Shown here in pieces: positions 1-8,611 of a stretch of DNA of 38,967 nucleotides (positions are counted from its first letter, which is position 1; each line of letters opens with the position of its first letter). The stretch is from an uncultured Collinsella sp. GTDB taxonomy: Bacteria > Actinomycetota > Coriobacteriia > Coriobacteriales > Coriobacteriaceae. The stretch is from assembly GCA_900764955.1 (NCBI GenBank), contig CAAFPY010000007.1, positions 1 to 38,967 on the forward strand. The letters run 5' to 3'. The translations under genes were made by a program, and so were the position numbers. The notes under the pieces were generated by a model. That model saw nothing but the letters and a program-made list of their open reading frames with translations. It made no database searches and was not told where the DNA came from.

Positions 1-1926
1 CCCCCCGCACCGGGGCCCGCCTTCCCCCGCGCCCCCGCCTGCGGCGCGAAGGGCTCTTACGGCGACTTCCTCGTCAACGCGCAGGGCGAAGACGTGGTTG
101 CGGGCATTCGCAACACGGAGCCCATCGCCGATCTGGTGAAGGTTCCCGGCCTTGAGGGCGCGGCACAGGAGCTCGATCGCATCTTTAGCATTCTCGAGCA
201 CCATTACCGCGATATGTGCGATATCGAGTTCACCATCGAGCAGGGCAAGCTGTGGATGCTCCAGACCCGCGCGGGCAAGCGCACCGCCGCCGCCGCGCTG
301 AGGATCGCCATCGACATGGTCGAGGAAGGCCTCATCGACAAGTGCGAGGCCGTTTGCCGTATCGAACCCGCTCAACTTGACCAGCTGCTGCACCCCCAAT
401 TCGACACCAAGGCCGCGGTCGATGTCCTCGCGCGTGGCCTCAATGCGAGCCCCGGCGCCGCCGTCGGCGAGATCGTCTTCAGCTCCGACGACGCGGTTGC
501 CCGTGCGTCCGAAGGCGTCCCCGTGATCTTGGTCAGGTGGGAGACCAATCCCGATGACCTCAAGGGCATGGTGGCCGCCGAGGGCATCCTCACCAGCCAC
601 GGTGGCAAGACGAGCCATGCCGCCGTCATCGCCCGCGGCATGGGAACTCCGTGCGTGTGCGGTGTCGAGGCGTTCCAGATCGACGCGGCGGAGAAGACCG
701 TTCGCGTGCGCGGCACCGATATCGTGCTTCACGAGGGCGACGTCATCTCGCTCGATGGCGCGCAAGGCATCGTGGTTCAAGGCCGCGTCCCGCTCGTCGA
801 ACCCGAGTTGACGGGCGATCTCGACACCATCTTGTCGTGGGCCGACAAGATTCGTCTGGACGACACCGACGGCCGCGCATATCACGTACGTGTGAATGCC
901 GATACGCCTGAGGACGCCGAGCTCGCACTGGGTTTTGGCGCCGAAGCAATCGGCCTGTGCCGCACCGAGCACATGTTCCTGGGCGATCGCAAGAACATCA
1001 TCCAGACGTTCATTCTCTCCGATGATGCCGTCGAGCGTGAAGAGGCGCTCCAGGAGCTCCTGCGCGTCCAGACCGAGGACTTCGTCGCGATGCAGCGCAC
1101 CATGAGCGGAAGGCCCATGGTCATCCGCCTTATTGACCCGCCGCTCCATGAGTTCCTCGACGATCCTCGTGAGCTTGCTATCGAGATCGTGAAGCGCGAG
1201 GCCGCCGGTGCCAATGAAGCAGAGCTTGAGCCGCTGCGTGCGCGTCTGCGCCGCATCGACGCCATGTCCGAATCCAACCCCATGCTCGGCCTGCGCGGCG
1301 TGAGGCTGTCCGTGGTGTACGGAGACCTCCCCTTGATGCAGGTCAGGGCTGTTGCCACGGCCGCTGCGCGACTGAAGGCCGAAGGGTACGACCCGCGCCC
1401 CGAAATCATGATTCCGCTCGTGTCCATCACCGAGGAGACCACTCAGACACGTAAGGTCGCCGAGGGCGTTATCGCCGAGGTCGCCGAGGAGTTCGGCGTC
1501 GAGCTCGATATCCCGGTTGGCACGATGATCGAGCTTCCGCGCGCCTGCCTCGTCGCAGATGAGATCGCCCAGCATTCCGACTTCTTCTGCTTTGGCACGA
1601 ACGACCTCACGCAGACGGCGTTTGGCTTCTCCCGCGATGACGCGGAGGCCAAATTCATTCCGATCTACCTGCACAAGAAGATTCTGCCGGGCAATCCGTT
1701 CGAGACGATCGACTCCGCCGTCCTCGATTTGGTCAAAATGGCCGTGGACAAGGGCCGCGCGGTGAACTCCGAGATGCACTTCGGCGTCTGCGGCGAGCAC
1801 GGTGGCGACCCGACGTCCATCATCGGTTTCTTCAACCATGCCGGCGTCGATTACGTAAGCTGCAGCCCCTATCGCGTTCCGCTCGCTCGCCTCGCCGCCG
1901 CGCAGGCCAAGCTCAAGGTTCAGTAG
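1..1926 (+). CDS. ppdK: Pyruvate, phosphate dikinase, C-terminal part (5' truncated by window edge)
   Basis: This enzyme interconverts pyruvate, ATP and phosphate with PEP, AMP and pyrophosphate in the cytoplasm. About 641 residues are visible, against roughly 870-900 for the family, so the N-terminal nucleotide-binding part lies outside the window. The reading frame is open from base 1. The phosphocarrier motif GGKTSHAAV is present, with the catalytic His codon at 616-618. The PEP/pyruvate barrel follows, with CRTEHMF near 958 and the catalytic Cys in VCGEHGG (codon 1789-1791). The glycine-rich, two-histidine signature excludes a PTS enzyme I reading. The first ~45 bases encode a degraded version of the conserved AFTRNPATG stretch and look like a contig-end sequence error. 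Two hairpins follow the stop. Confidence 0.95.
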   Translation, partial: PPAPGPAFPRAPACGAKGSYGDFLVNAQGEDVVAGIRNTEPIADLVKVPGLEGAAQELDRIFSILEHHYRDMCDIEFTIEQGKLWMLQTRAGKRTAAAALRIAIDMVEEGLIDKCEAVCRIEPAQLDQLLHPQFDTKAAVDVLARGLNASPGAAVGEIVFSSDDAVARASEGVPVILVRWETNPDDLKGMVAAEGILTSHGGKTSHAAVIARGMGTPCVCGVEAFQIDAAEKTVRVRGTDIVLHEGDVISLDGAQGIVVQGRVPLVEPELTGDLDTILSWADKIRLDDTDGRAYHVRVNADTPEDAELALGFGAEAIGLCRTEHMFLGDRKNIIQTFILSDDAVEREEALQELLRVQTEDFVAMQRTMSGRPMVIRLIDPPLHEFLDDPRELAIEIVKREAAGANEAELEPLRARLRRIDAMSESNPMLGLRGVRLSVVYGDLPLMQVRAVATAAARLKAEGYDPRPEIMIPLVSITEETTQTRKVAEGVIAEVAEEFGVELDIPVGTMIELPRACLVADEIAQHSDFFCFGTNDLTQTAFGFSRDDAEAKFIPIYLHKKILPGNPFETIDSAVLDLVKMAVDKGRAVNSEMHFGVCGEHGGDPTSIIGFFNHAGVDYVSCSPYRVPLARLAAAQAKLKVQ

Positions 1927-1935
1927 TACAACAAC

Positions 1936-1970
1936 GCGAGGGGCCCGAAAACAATTGTCGGTCCCCTCGC
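1936..1970 (+). terminator. Hairpin after ppdK
   Basis: Arms GCGAGGGGCCCGA (1936-1948) and TCGGTCCCCTCGC (1958-1970) pair over 13 positions with one mismatch and a 9-nt loop, 10 bases after the ppdK stop. No T-run follows, so it may act as a terminator or as 3'-end protection. Confidence 0.55.
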
Positions 1971-2013
1971 TGTCGCGGCGCGGATTTTGCGGCGGCAGCA
2001 AACTTTTGCTCCT

Positions 2014-2063
2014 GCGGGCGCACGGCGCGGCCCATTCACACCCCTCCGTGCGCCCGCGCTTTT
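2014..2063 (+). terminator. Second ppdK terminator with short T-run
   Basis: Perfect 12-bp arms GCGGGCGCACGG (2014-2025) and CCGTGCGCCCGC (2046-2057) enclose a 20-nt loop and are followed by GCTTTTC. It is the better intrinsic terminator of the two after ppdK. It separates ppdK from the rnjA leader. Confidence 0.65.
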
Positions 2064-2111
2064 CTCGACCCGTACTTTTAGTGTACTTTCGTTTGCATGG
2101 ACCCAGCTGGT

Positions 2112-2199
2112 TACAATGGATGGGAATATGTCGGACCTCTCGAACCGACGATGGTTACTTCAACCAGTTCGATGGGCACGCCCCATCGTTTTTGTGTGA
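2112..2199 (+). promoter_or_regulatory. Candidate rnjA leader with short ORF overlapping a terminator
   Basis: TACAAT at 2112-2117 is a -10-like hexamer, with no good -35 at normal spacing. ATG at 2128 (or 2116) opens a frame of 23 codons that ends TGA at 2197-2199. It contains tandem CGA-CGA-TGG codons and a later CGA-TGG. The frame runs through a small hairpin (TGGTT 2152-2156 with AACCA 2162-2166) and the terminator at 2170-2193. This layout would allow translation-coupled attenuation of rnjA. Both promoter and peptide are inference. The bases between ppdK and rnjA hold nothing else that I recognise. Confidence 0.35.
2170..2193 (+). terminator. Intrinsic terminator in the rnjA leader (attenuator candidate)
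   Basis: Stem CGATGGG (2170-2176) pairs perfectly with CCCATCG (2182-2188) across a 5-nt loop, followed directly by TTTTT (2189-2193). It lies 34 bases upstream of the rnjA start and downstream of two other hairpins that already serve ppdK. This position suggests control of rnjA rather than termination of ppdK. Confidence 0.6.
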
Positions 2200-2227
2200 A
2201 ATGCAACCGAAAGGAACCGCTACTCGT

Positions 2228-3904
2228 ATGGCAAACAACAAAAAAGCCGCCGCCCCGCTCAAGGTCATTCCCCTGGGCGGTCTTGATGGTATCGGCAAGA
2301 ACATGACCGCGTTCGAATGCGGCGATGACTTGGTGCTCATCGACGCAGGACTCATGTTCCCCGACGACAACCAGCCCGGCATCGACCTGGTGCTGCCCGA
2401 CTATACCTATGTGCTTGAGAACGAGCACAAGCTCCGCGGCATCATCATCACCCACGGCCACGAGGATCACACCGGTGCCCTGCCGTATCTTCTGCAGGAC
2501 CTCAACAACAAGGTGCCGATTTTCTCGAGCAAGCTCACGCTCGGTTTCATCGAGGGTAAGCTCTCCGAGTTCCGCATCCGCGCCCCGAAGTTCCGCGAGG
2601 TGAAGGGCAGCAGCCACATCAATCTCGGCTGCTTCTCCATCGAGTTCTTCGCCACGACCCACTCCATCCCCGGCGCGCTCGGCGTGTTTCTCAAGACTCC
2701 CGCCGGCACCGTTGTGCACACGGGCGACTTCAAGCTCGACCAGACGCCCATCGATGGCGTCACGCCCGACTACGGCGCCATCGCCAAGTTCGGCAAGCAG
2801 GGTGTCGATCTGCTGATGTCCGACTCCACCAACGCCACCGCCCCCGGCTTCACCAAGTCTGAGGCCGAGGTTGGTCCGTCGTTGCTGCATATCATCAAGA
2901 ATGCCCCGGGTCGCGTGTTCGTCGCATCGTTCTCCAGCCACATCCATCGCCTGCAGCAGATCTGCGATGCGGCGAAGAAGTGCAACCGCAAGATCGTCGT
3001 CACCGGCCGCTCCATGCTCACCAACACCCGCGTTGCACGTGAGCTGGGCTACCTCAATGTCGATGAGAGCGACATCGTCGATGCTTTCGACATCAATGGC
3101 GTCCCCGAGGACAAGATCGTCGTCATGTGCACCGGATCTCAGGGCGAGCCGCTGTCCGCGCTCTCCCGCATGGCCAACGGTGAGCACAAGACCCTGTCCA
3201 TTCACGAGGGCGATACGGTCATCATCTCCGCCACGCCGGTTCCCGGCAACGAAAAGGCCGTTCAGCAGGTCGTCAACAGCCTTGCCAAGCTCGGCTGCGA
3301 CGTCTACGACAAGAACCGCGCGCTAGTCCATGTTTCGGGCCACGCGAGCCAGGAGGAGCTCAAGCTCATGCTAGCGCTCACCAAGCCCACGTTCTTCATG
3401 CCGGTTCACGGTGAGGCCGTGCACCTGCGTGCGCACGCGGCGCTCGGCCGCAAGATGGGCATTCCCGAGAAGAACATCTTCGTCATCGACAACGGAGACA
3501 CCCTAGAGTTGCGCGACGGCGTCGTGAAGCGCGGTCGTTCGGTCGAATCCGGTGTGGTGTACGTCGACGGCCTGCGCATCGGCGACACCGACCCCATTGT
3601 CCTGCGCGATCGTCAGAAGCTCGCGAGCGACGGCATGGTGACGGTCGTCGCTACCCTCGACGTGAAGCACAAGAAGATCGGCGGTGTCGAGTTCTCCGGC
3701 CGCGGCGTCTCGTTCCCCATCGATGACCAATTTGCCGCCGACGCCTCCGCCGCCGTCATGCGCGCCATCGAAAAGGGCAAGTTCAACTTCTCCTCTTCGG
3801 GAACCGGCGAGCTGCGCAAGGCGGTTCGCGACTCCCTGTCCAACTTCATCTGGAATGCTAACCGCACGCGTCCGATGATTATCCCGGTCGTCATGGAGGT
3901 GTAG
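2228..3904 (+). CDS. rnjA: Ribonuclease J
   Basis: A metallo-beta-lactamase/beta-CASP ribonuclease (5'-3' exo- and endonuclease) for mRNA decay and rRNA maturation. The product is 558 aa, normal for RNase J. The zinc-binding HGHEDH motif is at residues 76-81, then TGDFKLDQ, SDSTNA, a GSQGEP beta-CASP motif, VSGHA and PVHGE, and a C-terminal domain. The start is ATG 2228 (MANNKK), preceded by GAAAGGA at 2209-2215. The frame is open further upstream, but that extension is not conserved-looking and would cover the leader terminator. ftsK starts one base after the stop. A leader attenuator may regulate it. RNase Y is about 9.5 kb downstream. Confidence 0.95.
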   Translation: MANNKKAAAPLKVIPLGGLDGIGKNMTAFECGDDLVLIDAGLMFPDDNQPGIDLVLPDYTYVLENEHKLRGIIITHGHEDHTGALPYLLQDLNNKVPIFSSKLTLGFIEGKLSEFRIRAPKFREVKGSSHINLGCFSIEFFATTHSIPGALGVFLKTPAGTVVHTGDFKLDQTPIDGVTPDYGAIAKFGKQGVDLLMSDSTNATAPGFTKSEAEVGPSLLHIIKNAPGRVFVASFSSHIHRLQQICDAAKKCNRKIVVTGRSMLTNTRVARELGYLNVDESDIVDAFDINGVPEDKIVVMCTGSQGEPLSALSRMANGEHKTLSIHEGDTVIISATPVPGNEKAVQQVVNSLAKLGCDVYDKNRALVHVSGHASQEELKLMLALTKPTFFMPVHGEAVHLRAHAALGRKMGIPEKNIFVIDNGDTLELRDGVVKRGRSVESGVVYVDGLRIGDTDPIVLRDRQKLASDGMVTVVATLDVKHKKIGGVEFSGRGVSFPIDDQFAADASAAVMRAIEKGKFNFSSSGTGELRKAVRDSLSNFIWNANRTRPMIIPVVMEV

Positions 3905-3905
3905 G

Positions 3906-6668
3906 TTGGCTCGAGCTGAGACACCAGCCAAGAACAAGAAGGGGAGCGCATCCAAGGGGAAGCGCTCCTCTTCTTCGGCTGCGGCACAAAAGAATCTTCG
4001 CGCTAACGGCTCTCATGTCGCAGCGGCCCAGCCTCAATTTGAGCCGCTGGTCGATGCCGGCGTCAGCCGCGACATCACCGGGATCGTTCTCGCGGTGGTC
4101 GCGGTTGTCTCGTTTATCGCCGTCGTGTCGCCGTCGTCTGCACCGGTCTCGCACGCTATCGCCAATTTCTACCATCTGGGTTTTGGCCTTGGCGCCTACG
4201 TGCTGCCGTTTGTGATCCTCATCATCGCTGCACTCCTGTTCCTGCGCGACCGTACCCCATGTAACGCTCGCATCTGCGGAGGTGCGGCGCTCATCGCGCT
4301 GTCGATCCTCGCCATGCTGTCACTGATGGTTCCCAACACTGCGTTCTCGACCGCGGGCATGTTCGAGCCCGCCGCCCTCGTGCGGTCCGGCGGGTATGTC
4401 GGCGCATCCATCGCCAGCGCTCTTCAGCAGGCGTTCGGCAAGCCCATTTCCGTCGTCGTTCTCGTGGGACTGGTCATCGTCGGCCTCGTCATAGTCGGAT
4501 TCTCGATCAGCGACCTCGTCTGCGGCGCCGCCGAGCATGTCACGGCCCTGCGCGAGCGCCGCAGCGTCGACCTCAACGAGACCCCATGGGGCGAGCATGT
4601 CGCCGTGGGTGCGCATCGTCGCGGCTTTCAAGATGCCGAGTCCCCGCTGGAGGCAGGAGAAGGCGTGCGCGGTGGGGCGGCGGCCCACCAGGGCGCCCTG
4701 TTCGACGACGAGGGGAGCACCCCCACGACGTTTTTGGGCTCGCGTGAGACCACAGTGCTGCCAGGTGCGTTCGCAACCGAAGACGCCGATGTCGACGAGG
4801 ACCCCTTTGTCGATGTCTCCGACCAGCTAGAGGCCGAGACGGCGCAAACAACTTACATCCCCATTCCCGATCGCCACGTTGCGCCCCAACAGGGCGCACA
4901 GGCGAAGCCTGTGGCTGTCGAGTCCTCGCACGATGAGGAGGACCTCCTCGAGGTCCCTCCCTTCGCCGCAAATGATTCCGAGGACGATGCAAGCGCTGAC
5001 GATGATGCCCCTGGCTTGGTGATTCCTGAGTTCCTAAAGTCCGCGGGCGCGTCTTCGGGCGCGCGCTCCGATGGCGCTGGCGCCGCCTCGTCGCAGGCGG
5101 ATGCCGAGCAGGCCGTGCGCCGCGCGGCACGCATTGGCGAGAACGAAGCCGACGATGCTAACGCCTCCGAGCTGCAGCTCCCGCCGCTCACGATGCTTCG
5201 CCACAACCCGCACTCCGCTTCCGCCGCTTCCTCCGATACCGAGCTCGAGCAGACCGCCCATTCGCTGCAGTCCACGCTGCAGGAGTTCGGCCTGCATTCG
5301 CGCGTCGTCGGCTGGATCGCGGGCCCAACGGTCACGACCTTCAAGGTGCAGCCCGGCGAGGGCGAGCGTGTAAGCCGCATCTCAAACCTCGAGGATGACA
5401 TCGCACTCTCGCTTGCCGCGCAGTCGGTCCGCATCTTTGCGCCGATTCCCGGTACCTCGCTCGTGGGCATCGAGATCCCCAACGCAAAGCGCCAGAACGT
5501 GAACCTCGGCGATGTCCTACCCTACGTCCAGGGAGGGCCGCTCGAGCTGGCCATCGGCCGCGATGCTGAAGGACAGCCGGTCGTCGCTGACCTTGCGAAG
5601 ATGCCCCACCTGCTCATCGCCGGCACGACGGGCTCAGGCAAGTCGGTCATGATCAACTCCATCATCATGGCGCTGCTCATGCGCAGCCTGCCCGAAGATG
5701 TTCGCCTCATCATGGTCGACCCTAAGCGCGTCGAGCTTTCGGGCTACAACGGCCTGCCCCACCTCTATGTCCCCGTGGTCACCGAGCCCAAGCAGGCCGC
5801 CAGCGCCCTGCAGTGGGCCGTGTCTGAAATGGAGCGCCGCCTTAAGGTCTTCGAGCGCCTCGGGGTCCGTAAGATTTCGACGTTCAACGAAAAGCAAGCA
5901 GCGGGCGCATTTGAGCACTACGACAACCCGCCAGCCAAGATGCCGTATCTCGTCATCATCATCGATGAGCTCTCAGACTTGATGATGGTCGCCGGAAAAG
6001 ACGTCGAGGCGAGCATTGTGCGCATCGCGCAGCTGGGACGCGCCGCGGGTATCCACTTGATCGTCGCGACGCAGCGCCCGAGCTCCAATGTGGTCACGGG
6101 CCTCATCAAGGCCAACATCACCAATCGCATCGCGTTCAACGTTGCAACGGGCATCGACAGCCGCGTCATCATCGACCAGATGGGAGCCGAGAAGCTCACT
6201 GGCTATGGCGACATGCTGTTCTCAAAGGTCGATTGGGGCAAGCCCAAGCGCATTCAGGGCTGCTTTGTCTCCGACGATGAGATCAACGACGTGGTCGAGT
6301 TCGTCAAGGAACAGGGTGCCCCCGACTACCACGAGGAGATTCTCTCCGCCGTAGCGCCCGCATCGATGAACGGCGGGGGAGCGGGGTCGTTCTATAACGA
6401 GGCCCCTTCCGAGGATGACCCTCTGCTCTGGGACGCCGCGAAGATCGTTGTCGAGACCCAGCTCGGCTCGACGTCCGGCCTGCAGCGTCGCCTCAAGGTC
6501 GGCTACGCCCGTGCCGGTCGCATCATGGATATGCTCGAGGAGAAGGGCATTGTCGGTCCGCCCGATGGGTCTAAGCCACGCGAGGTGCTCTACGATGAAG
6601 AGGGCCTCGCCGCCCTTCGTGCAGTGGAAGAGCCGCTGAGCGATGACGAGATTTTTGGGGGGATGTAA
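3906..6668 (+). CDS. ftsK: DNA translocase FtsK/SpoIIIE
   Basis: A hexameric dsDNA pump that clears chromosome termini through the division septum. The product is 920 aa. It starts at TTG 3906 with GGAGGTG in the end of rnjA at good spacing. A Lys/Ser-rich N-terminus is followed by four hydrophobic segments (about residues 57-76, 91-113, 124-142, 181-200), a long acidic Ala/Asp-rich linker to about 450, then the RecA-like motor with Walker A GTTGSGKS (573-580), Walker B ending in DE (687-688) and ATQRPS. The C-terminal winged-helix gamma domain (LQRRLKVGYARAGRIMD) recognises polarity sequences in this family. The next gene starts immediately after the stop (TAA then ATG). Confidence 0.96.
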   Translation: MARAETPAKNKKGSASKGKRSSSSAAAQKNLRANGSHVAAAQPQFEPLVDAGVSRDITGIVLAVVAVVSFIAVVSPSSAPVSHAIANFYHLGFGLGAYVLPFVILIIAALLFLRDRTPCNARICGGAALIALSILAMLSLMVPNTAFSTAGMFEPAALVRSGGYVGASIASALQQAFGKPISVVVLVGLVIVGLVIVGFSISDLVCGAAEHVTALRERRSVDLNETPWGEHVAVGAHRRGFQDAESPLEAGEGVRGGAAAHQGALFDDEGSTPTTFLGSRETTVLPGAFATEDADVDEDPFVDVSDQLEAETAQTTYIPIPDRHVAPQQGAQAKPVAVESSHDEEDLLEVPPFAANDSEDDASADDDAPGLVIPEFLKSAGASSGARSDGAGAASSQADAEQAVRRAARIGENEADDANASELQLPPLTMLRHNPHSASAASSDTELEQTAHSLQSTLQEFGLHSRVVGWIAGPTVTTFKVQPGEGERVSRISNLEDDIALSLAAQSVRIFAPIPGTSLVGIEIPNAKRQNVNLGDVLPYVQGGPLELAIGRDAEGQPVVADLAKMPHLLIAGTTGSGKSVMINSIIMALLMRSLPEDVRLIMVDPKRVELSGYNGLPHLYVPVVTEPKQAASALQWAVSEMERRLKVFERLGVRKISTFNEKQAAGAFEHYDNPPAKMPYLVIIIDELSDLMMVAGKDVEASIVRIAQLGRAAGIHLIVATQRPSSNVVTGLIKANITNRIAFNVATGIDSRVIIDQMGAEKLTGYGDMLFSKVDWGKPKRIQGCFVSDDEINDVVEFVKEQGAPDYHEEILSAVAPASMNGGGAGSFYNEAPSEDDPLLWDAAKIVVETQLGSTSGLQRRLKVGYARAGRIMDMLEEKGIVGPPDGSKPREVLYDEEGLAALRAVEEPLSDDEIFGGM

Positions 6669-8054
6669 ATGAGTCGGCACTTTGGTGACATGCTTCTCGA
6701 GCGCCGCCGTCAGCTCGGCATCTCCATCCAGCAGGTTTCGAACATCGTCAAGATTCGCCCGCAGATTATTGAGTACTTCGAGACCGAGAACTTCTCTGCC
6801 ATGCCCCCGCGGGGATACGCGCAGGGGATGATCGCAAGCTATGCCAGGTACCTCAGCCTCAATCCCGACGTCGTTGTCGATGCGTACTTCGATGCGCTTT
6901 ACGAGTACGAGCATGGGGCGGGCGGGCGCGTCGGCCGTTTTGCCGATGCCGCCGCCGATGCCAGCCCTCGCAGCTCCAATGCTCCCGCGCGTTACATGAT
7001 GGTCAACGCCGTGCCCCAGTCCCGCTACGGCGCTCGTCCCCCGCAGGCTGGGTACGTCTCGGAGTCAACCTCCCCGCACGAGCCCATGTCCTCGGCGCGT
7101 TTGCGCCCCTCCGCCATGACCGACTCGCGCCGTCCTCCTCAGCGTGCGTACGATCCCTCCATGCGGTCTCGCACGCGTGGCTCCGCACATCCCGATGTAT
7201 ACCCCCAGAGGCGGCCTGACCCGCGCGGTTACCCTTCCCGTCAGCGTCCCCAAAGATCTTACGAAGGCCGTCGAGACCCGCGCGACCGCGGTGGCTACCC
7301 CATGGCGGGCAGGGCCCCGCAGCGCTCGGGAGGGTATCGCGATGGACGCCGCCGCGGCCCCGCTACTCAGGGCAGGGGAGGATACGGCAGGCAGTCGACG
7401 CCATCGATGGGCCTGTTCGACCGCTTCGACCCTCGCATGATCATCGCTGCAGCGCTCATCGCGCTGGTGATCATCGTGCTCGCCGGCTTCATGCTGCTGC
7501 GCGGCTGTGCGCCTGAGCCCGAGGCGGCTGGAAGCGCCGCCCCCAGCTCATCGCAAGTCGATACCTCCAAGATGGATCCCGCCAAGGATGACACCTCGTC
7601 TTCTGATAACTCGTCTTCCGATGACGACGCCAGCTCCCAGGCAACAGACGGCGAGGACCCGGACGGCCCGGAAGACACCGAGCCGCAAGAGACCATCGTC
7701 AAGGTTTCCTTGAAGGAGAAGGGTTCGGTGGCATGGGTCGAGGTAAAGCTTGACGGCAAAAACGTTCTCGGTAAACAGGTGGTTGGACCTTTCGAGGAGC
7801 AGTTCACCGTGACCACTCAAATCGATATCACGACCGATACCCCGAGCGCCGTGGCGGTCTACAAGAATGGCGAGAAGGTCCGCTACGATACCAAGGTGTC
7901 GGGCGTTGGCAAGGTCTCGATCCTTGCTCCGAAGAAAAAGGAGGAGAAGGTCGTCGATTCTGATGGAGATGGTACGCTTGACATGACGGCGTCCGAGGCG
8001 AAGGCCGCGGGGATCGAGGTTCCCGAGGGCGACGCCGCCCAACCGGCCGCATAG
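6669..8054 (+). CDS. RodZ-like membrane protein with N-terminal helix-turn-helix
   Basis: Likely a morphogenesis scaffold. In other bacteria RodZ binds MreB-type cytoskeleton through its HTH. The product is 461 aa. The HTH_25-type domain covers about residues 1-75 (RRRQLGISIQQVS, YARYLSLNPD). A basic Arg/Gly/Tyr/Pro-rich linker with RGGY-type repeats runs to about 250. One transmembrane segment spans about 257-278, followed by an extracellular Ser/Asp-rich stretch and a RodZ C-terminal-like beta domain (about 345-425). A DSDGDGTLD calcium-loop-like motif starts at 430. The HTH-TM-beta order supports RodZ. The arginine-rich linker is unusual. The gene abuts ftsK, with a G-rich run ahead of the ATG. 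Confidence 0.8.
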   Translation: MSRHFGDMLLERRRQLGISIQQVSNIVKIRPQIIEYFETENFSAMPPRGYAQGMIASYARYLSLNPDVVVDAYFDALYEYEHGAGGRVGRFADAAADASPRSSNAPARYMMVNAVPQSRYGARPPQAGYVSESTSPHEPMSSARLRPSAMTDSRRPPQRAYDPSMRSRTRGSAHPDVYPQRRPDPRGYPSRQRPQRSYEGRRDPRDRGGYPMAGRAPQRSGGYRDGRRRGPATQGRGGYGRQSTPSMGLFDRFDPRMIIAAALIALVIIVLAGFMLLRGCAPEPEAAGSAAPSSSQVDTSKMDPAKDDTSSSDNSSSDDDASSQATDGEDPDGPEDTEPQETIVKVSLKEKGSVAWVEVKLDGKNVLGKQVVGPFEEQFTVTTQIDITTDTPSAVAVYKNGEKVRYDTKVSGVGKVSILAPKKKEEKVVDSDGDGTLDMTASEAKAAGIEVPEGDAAQPAA

Positions 8055-8104
8055 GCGCACATGATCTGGTTTTATGATAGATAGATGTACTAAGGAGTGT
8101 TCTC

Positions 8105-8602
8105 ATGGCTAAAGATTCCAGCTTCGATGTTGTATCCGAAGTCAACATGCAAGAGGTCGACAACGCATTCCAGCAAACCGCGCGCGAGCTGTCCCAGCGC
8201 TATGATTTGAAGGATTCGGGCGCTACGATCGAGCTTTCCAAAGCCGACAAGCTCTTCACCCTGCATGCTCCCGCCGATTTCGTCGCACGCCAGATCATCG
8301 ATGTGCTGTCGAGCAAGCTCATCAAGCGCGGTGTCGACATCAAGACGGTGTCTTGGGATGAGCCTCAGGCGGCGTCGGGCGGCACGGTTCGCCTGATGGG
8401 TCACATCGTCGAGGGCATCGATCAGGCCACGGCCAAAAAGATCAACAAGGACATCAAGGACCAAAAGCTCAAGGTGAAGGTCACCATCGAGGCCGACAAG
8501 CTGCGCGTCTCGAGTGCCTCCAAAGACGCTTTGCAGCAGGTCATCGCGTTCCTGCGCGAGCAGGATTATGGTCAGCCCCTTCAGTTCACGAATTACCGCT
8601 AG
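8105..8602 (+). CDS. yajQ: YajQ family nucleotide-binding protein
   Basis: A small cytoplasmic protein (165 aa) of the YajQ/UPF0234 family, with two ferredoxin-like domains. Family members bind nucleotides, and some bind cyclic-di-GMP. Family landmarks are SSFDVVSEVN at the start, QRYDLKDSGA, and a C-terminal LREQDYGQPLQFTNYR. The start ATG 8105 has an AAGGAG site at good spacing. A TATGAT hexamer at 8073-8078 could be a -10, but no clear -35 is seen. rimO follows after 9 bases and is probably cotranscribed. Confidence 0.93.
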   Translation: MAKDSSFDVVSEVNMQEVDNAFQQTARELSQRYDLKDSGATIELSKADKLFTLHAPADFVARQIIDVLSSKLIKRGVDIKTVSWDEPQAASGGTVRLMGHIVEGIDQATAKKINKDIKDQKLKVKVTIEADKLRVSSASKDALQQVIAFLREQDYGQPLQFTNYR

Positions 8603-8611
8603 GGATTATCT

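Noticed and set aside
2072..2090. GTACTTT direct repeat, also seen at 16073
   Set aside because: A short 7-base repeat with no consistent position relative to genes; probably chance.
1955..2227. N-terminal extension of RNase J from the first ATG of the open frame
   Set aside because: The extension covers the leader terminator and promoter-like sequence, and RNase J proteins normally begin close to MANNKK.
2111..3205. 364-codon minus-strand frame across the rnjA start
   Set aside because: It is antisense to conserved RNase J motifs, with no domain and no ribosome site.
4570..5130. Arginine-rich minus-strand frame inside ftsK
   Set aside because: It is a shadow of the acidic FtsK linker. Extreme Arg/Pro/His content is typical of an antisense frame in GC-rich DNA.
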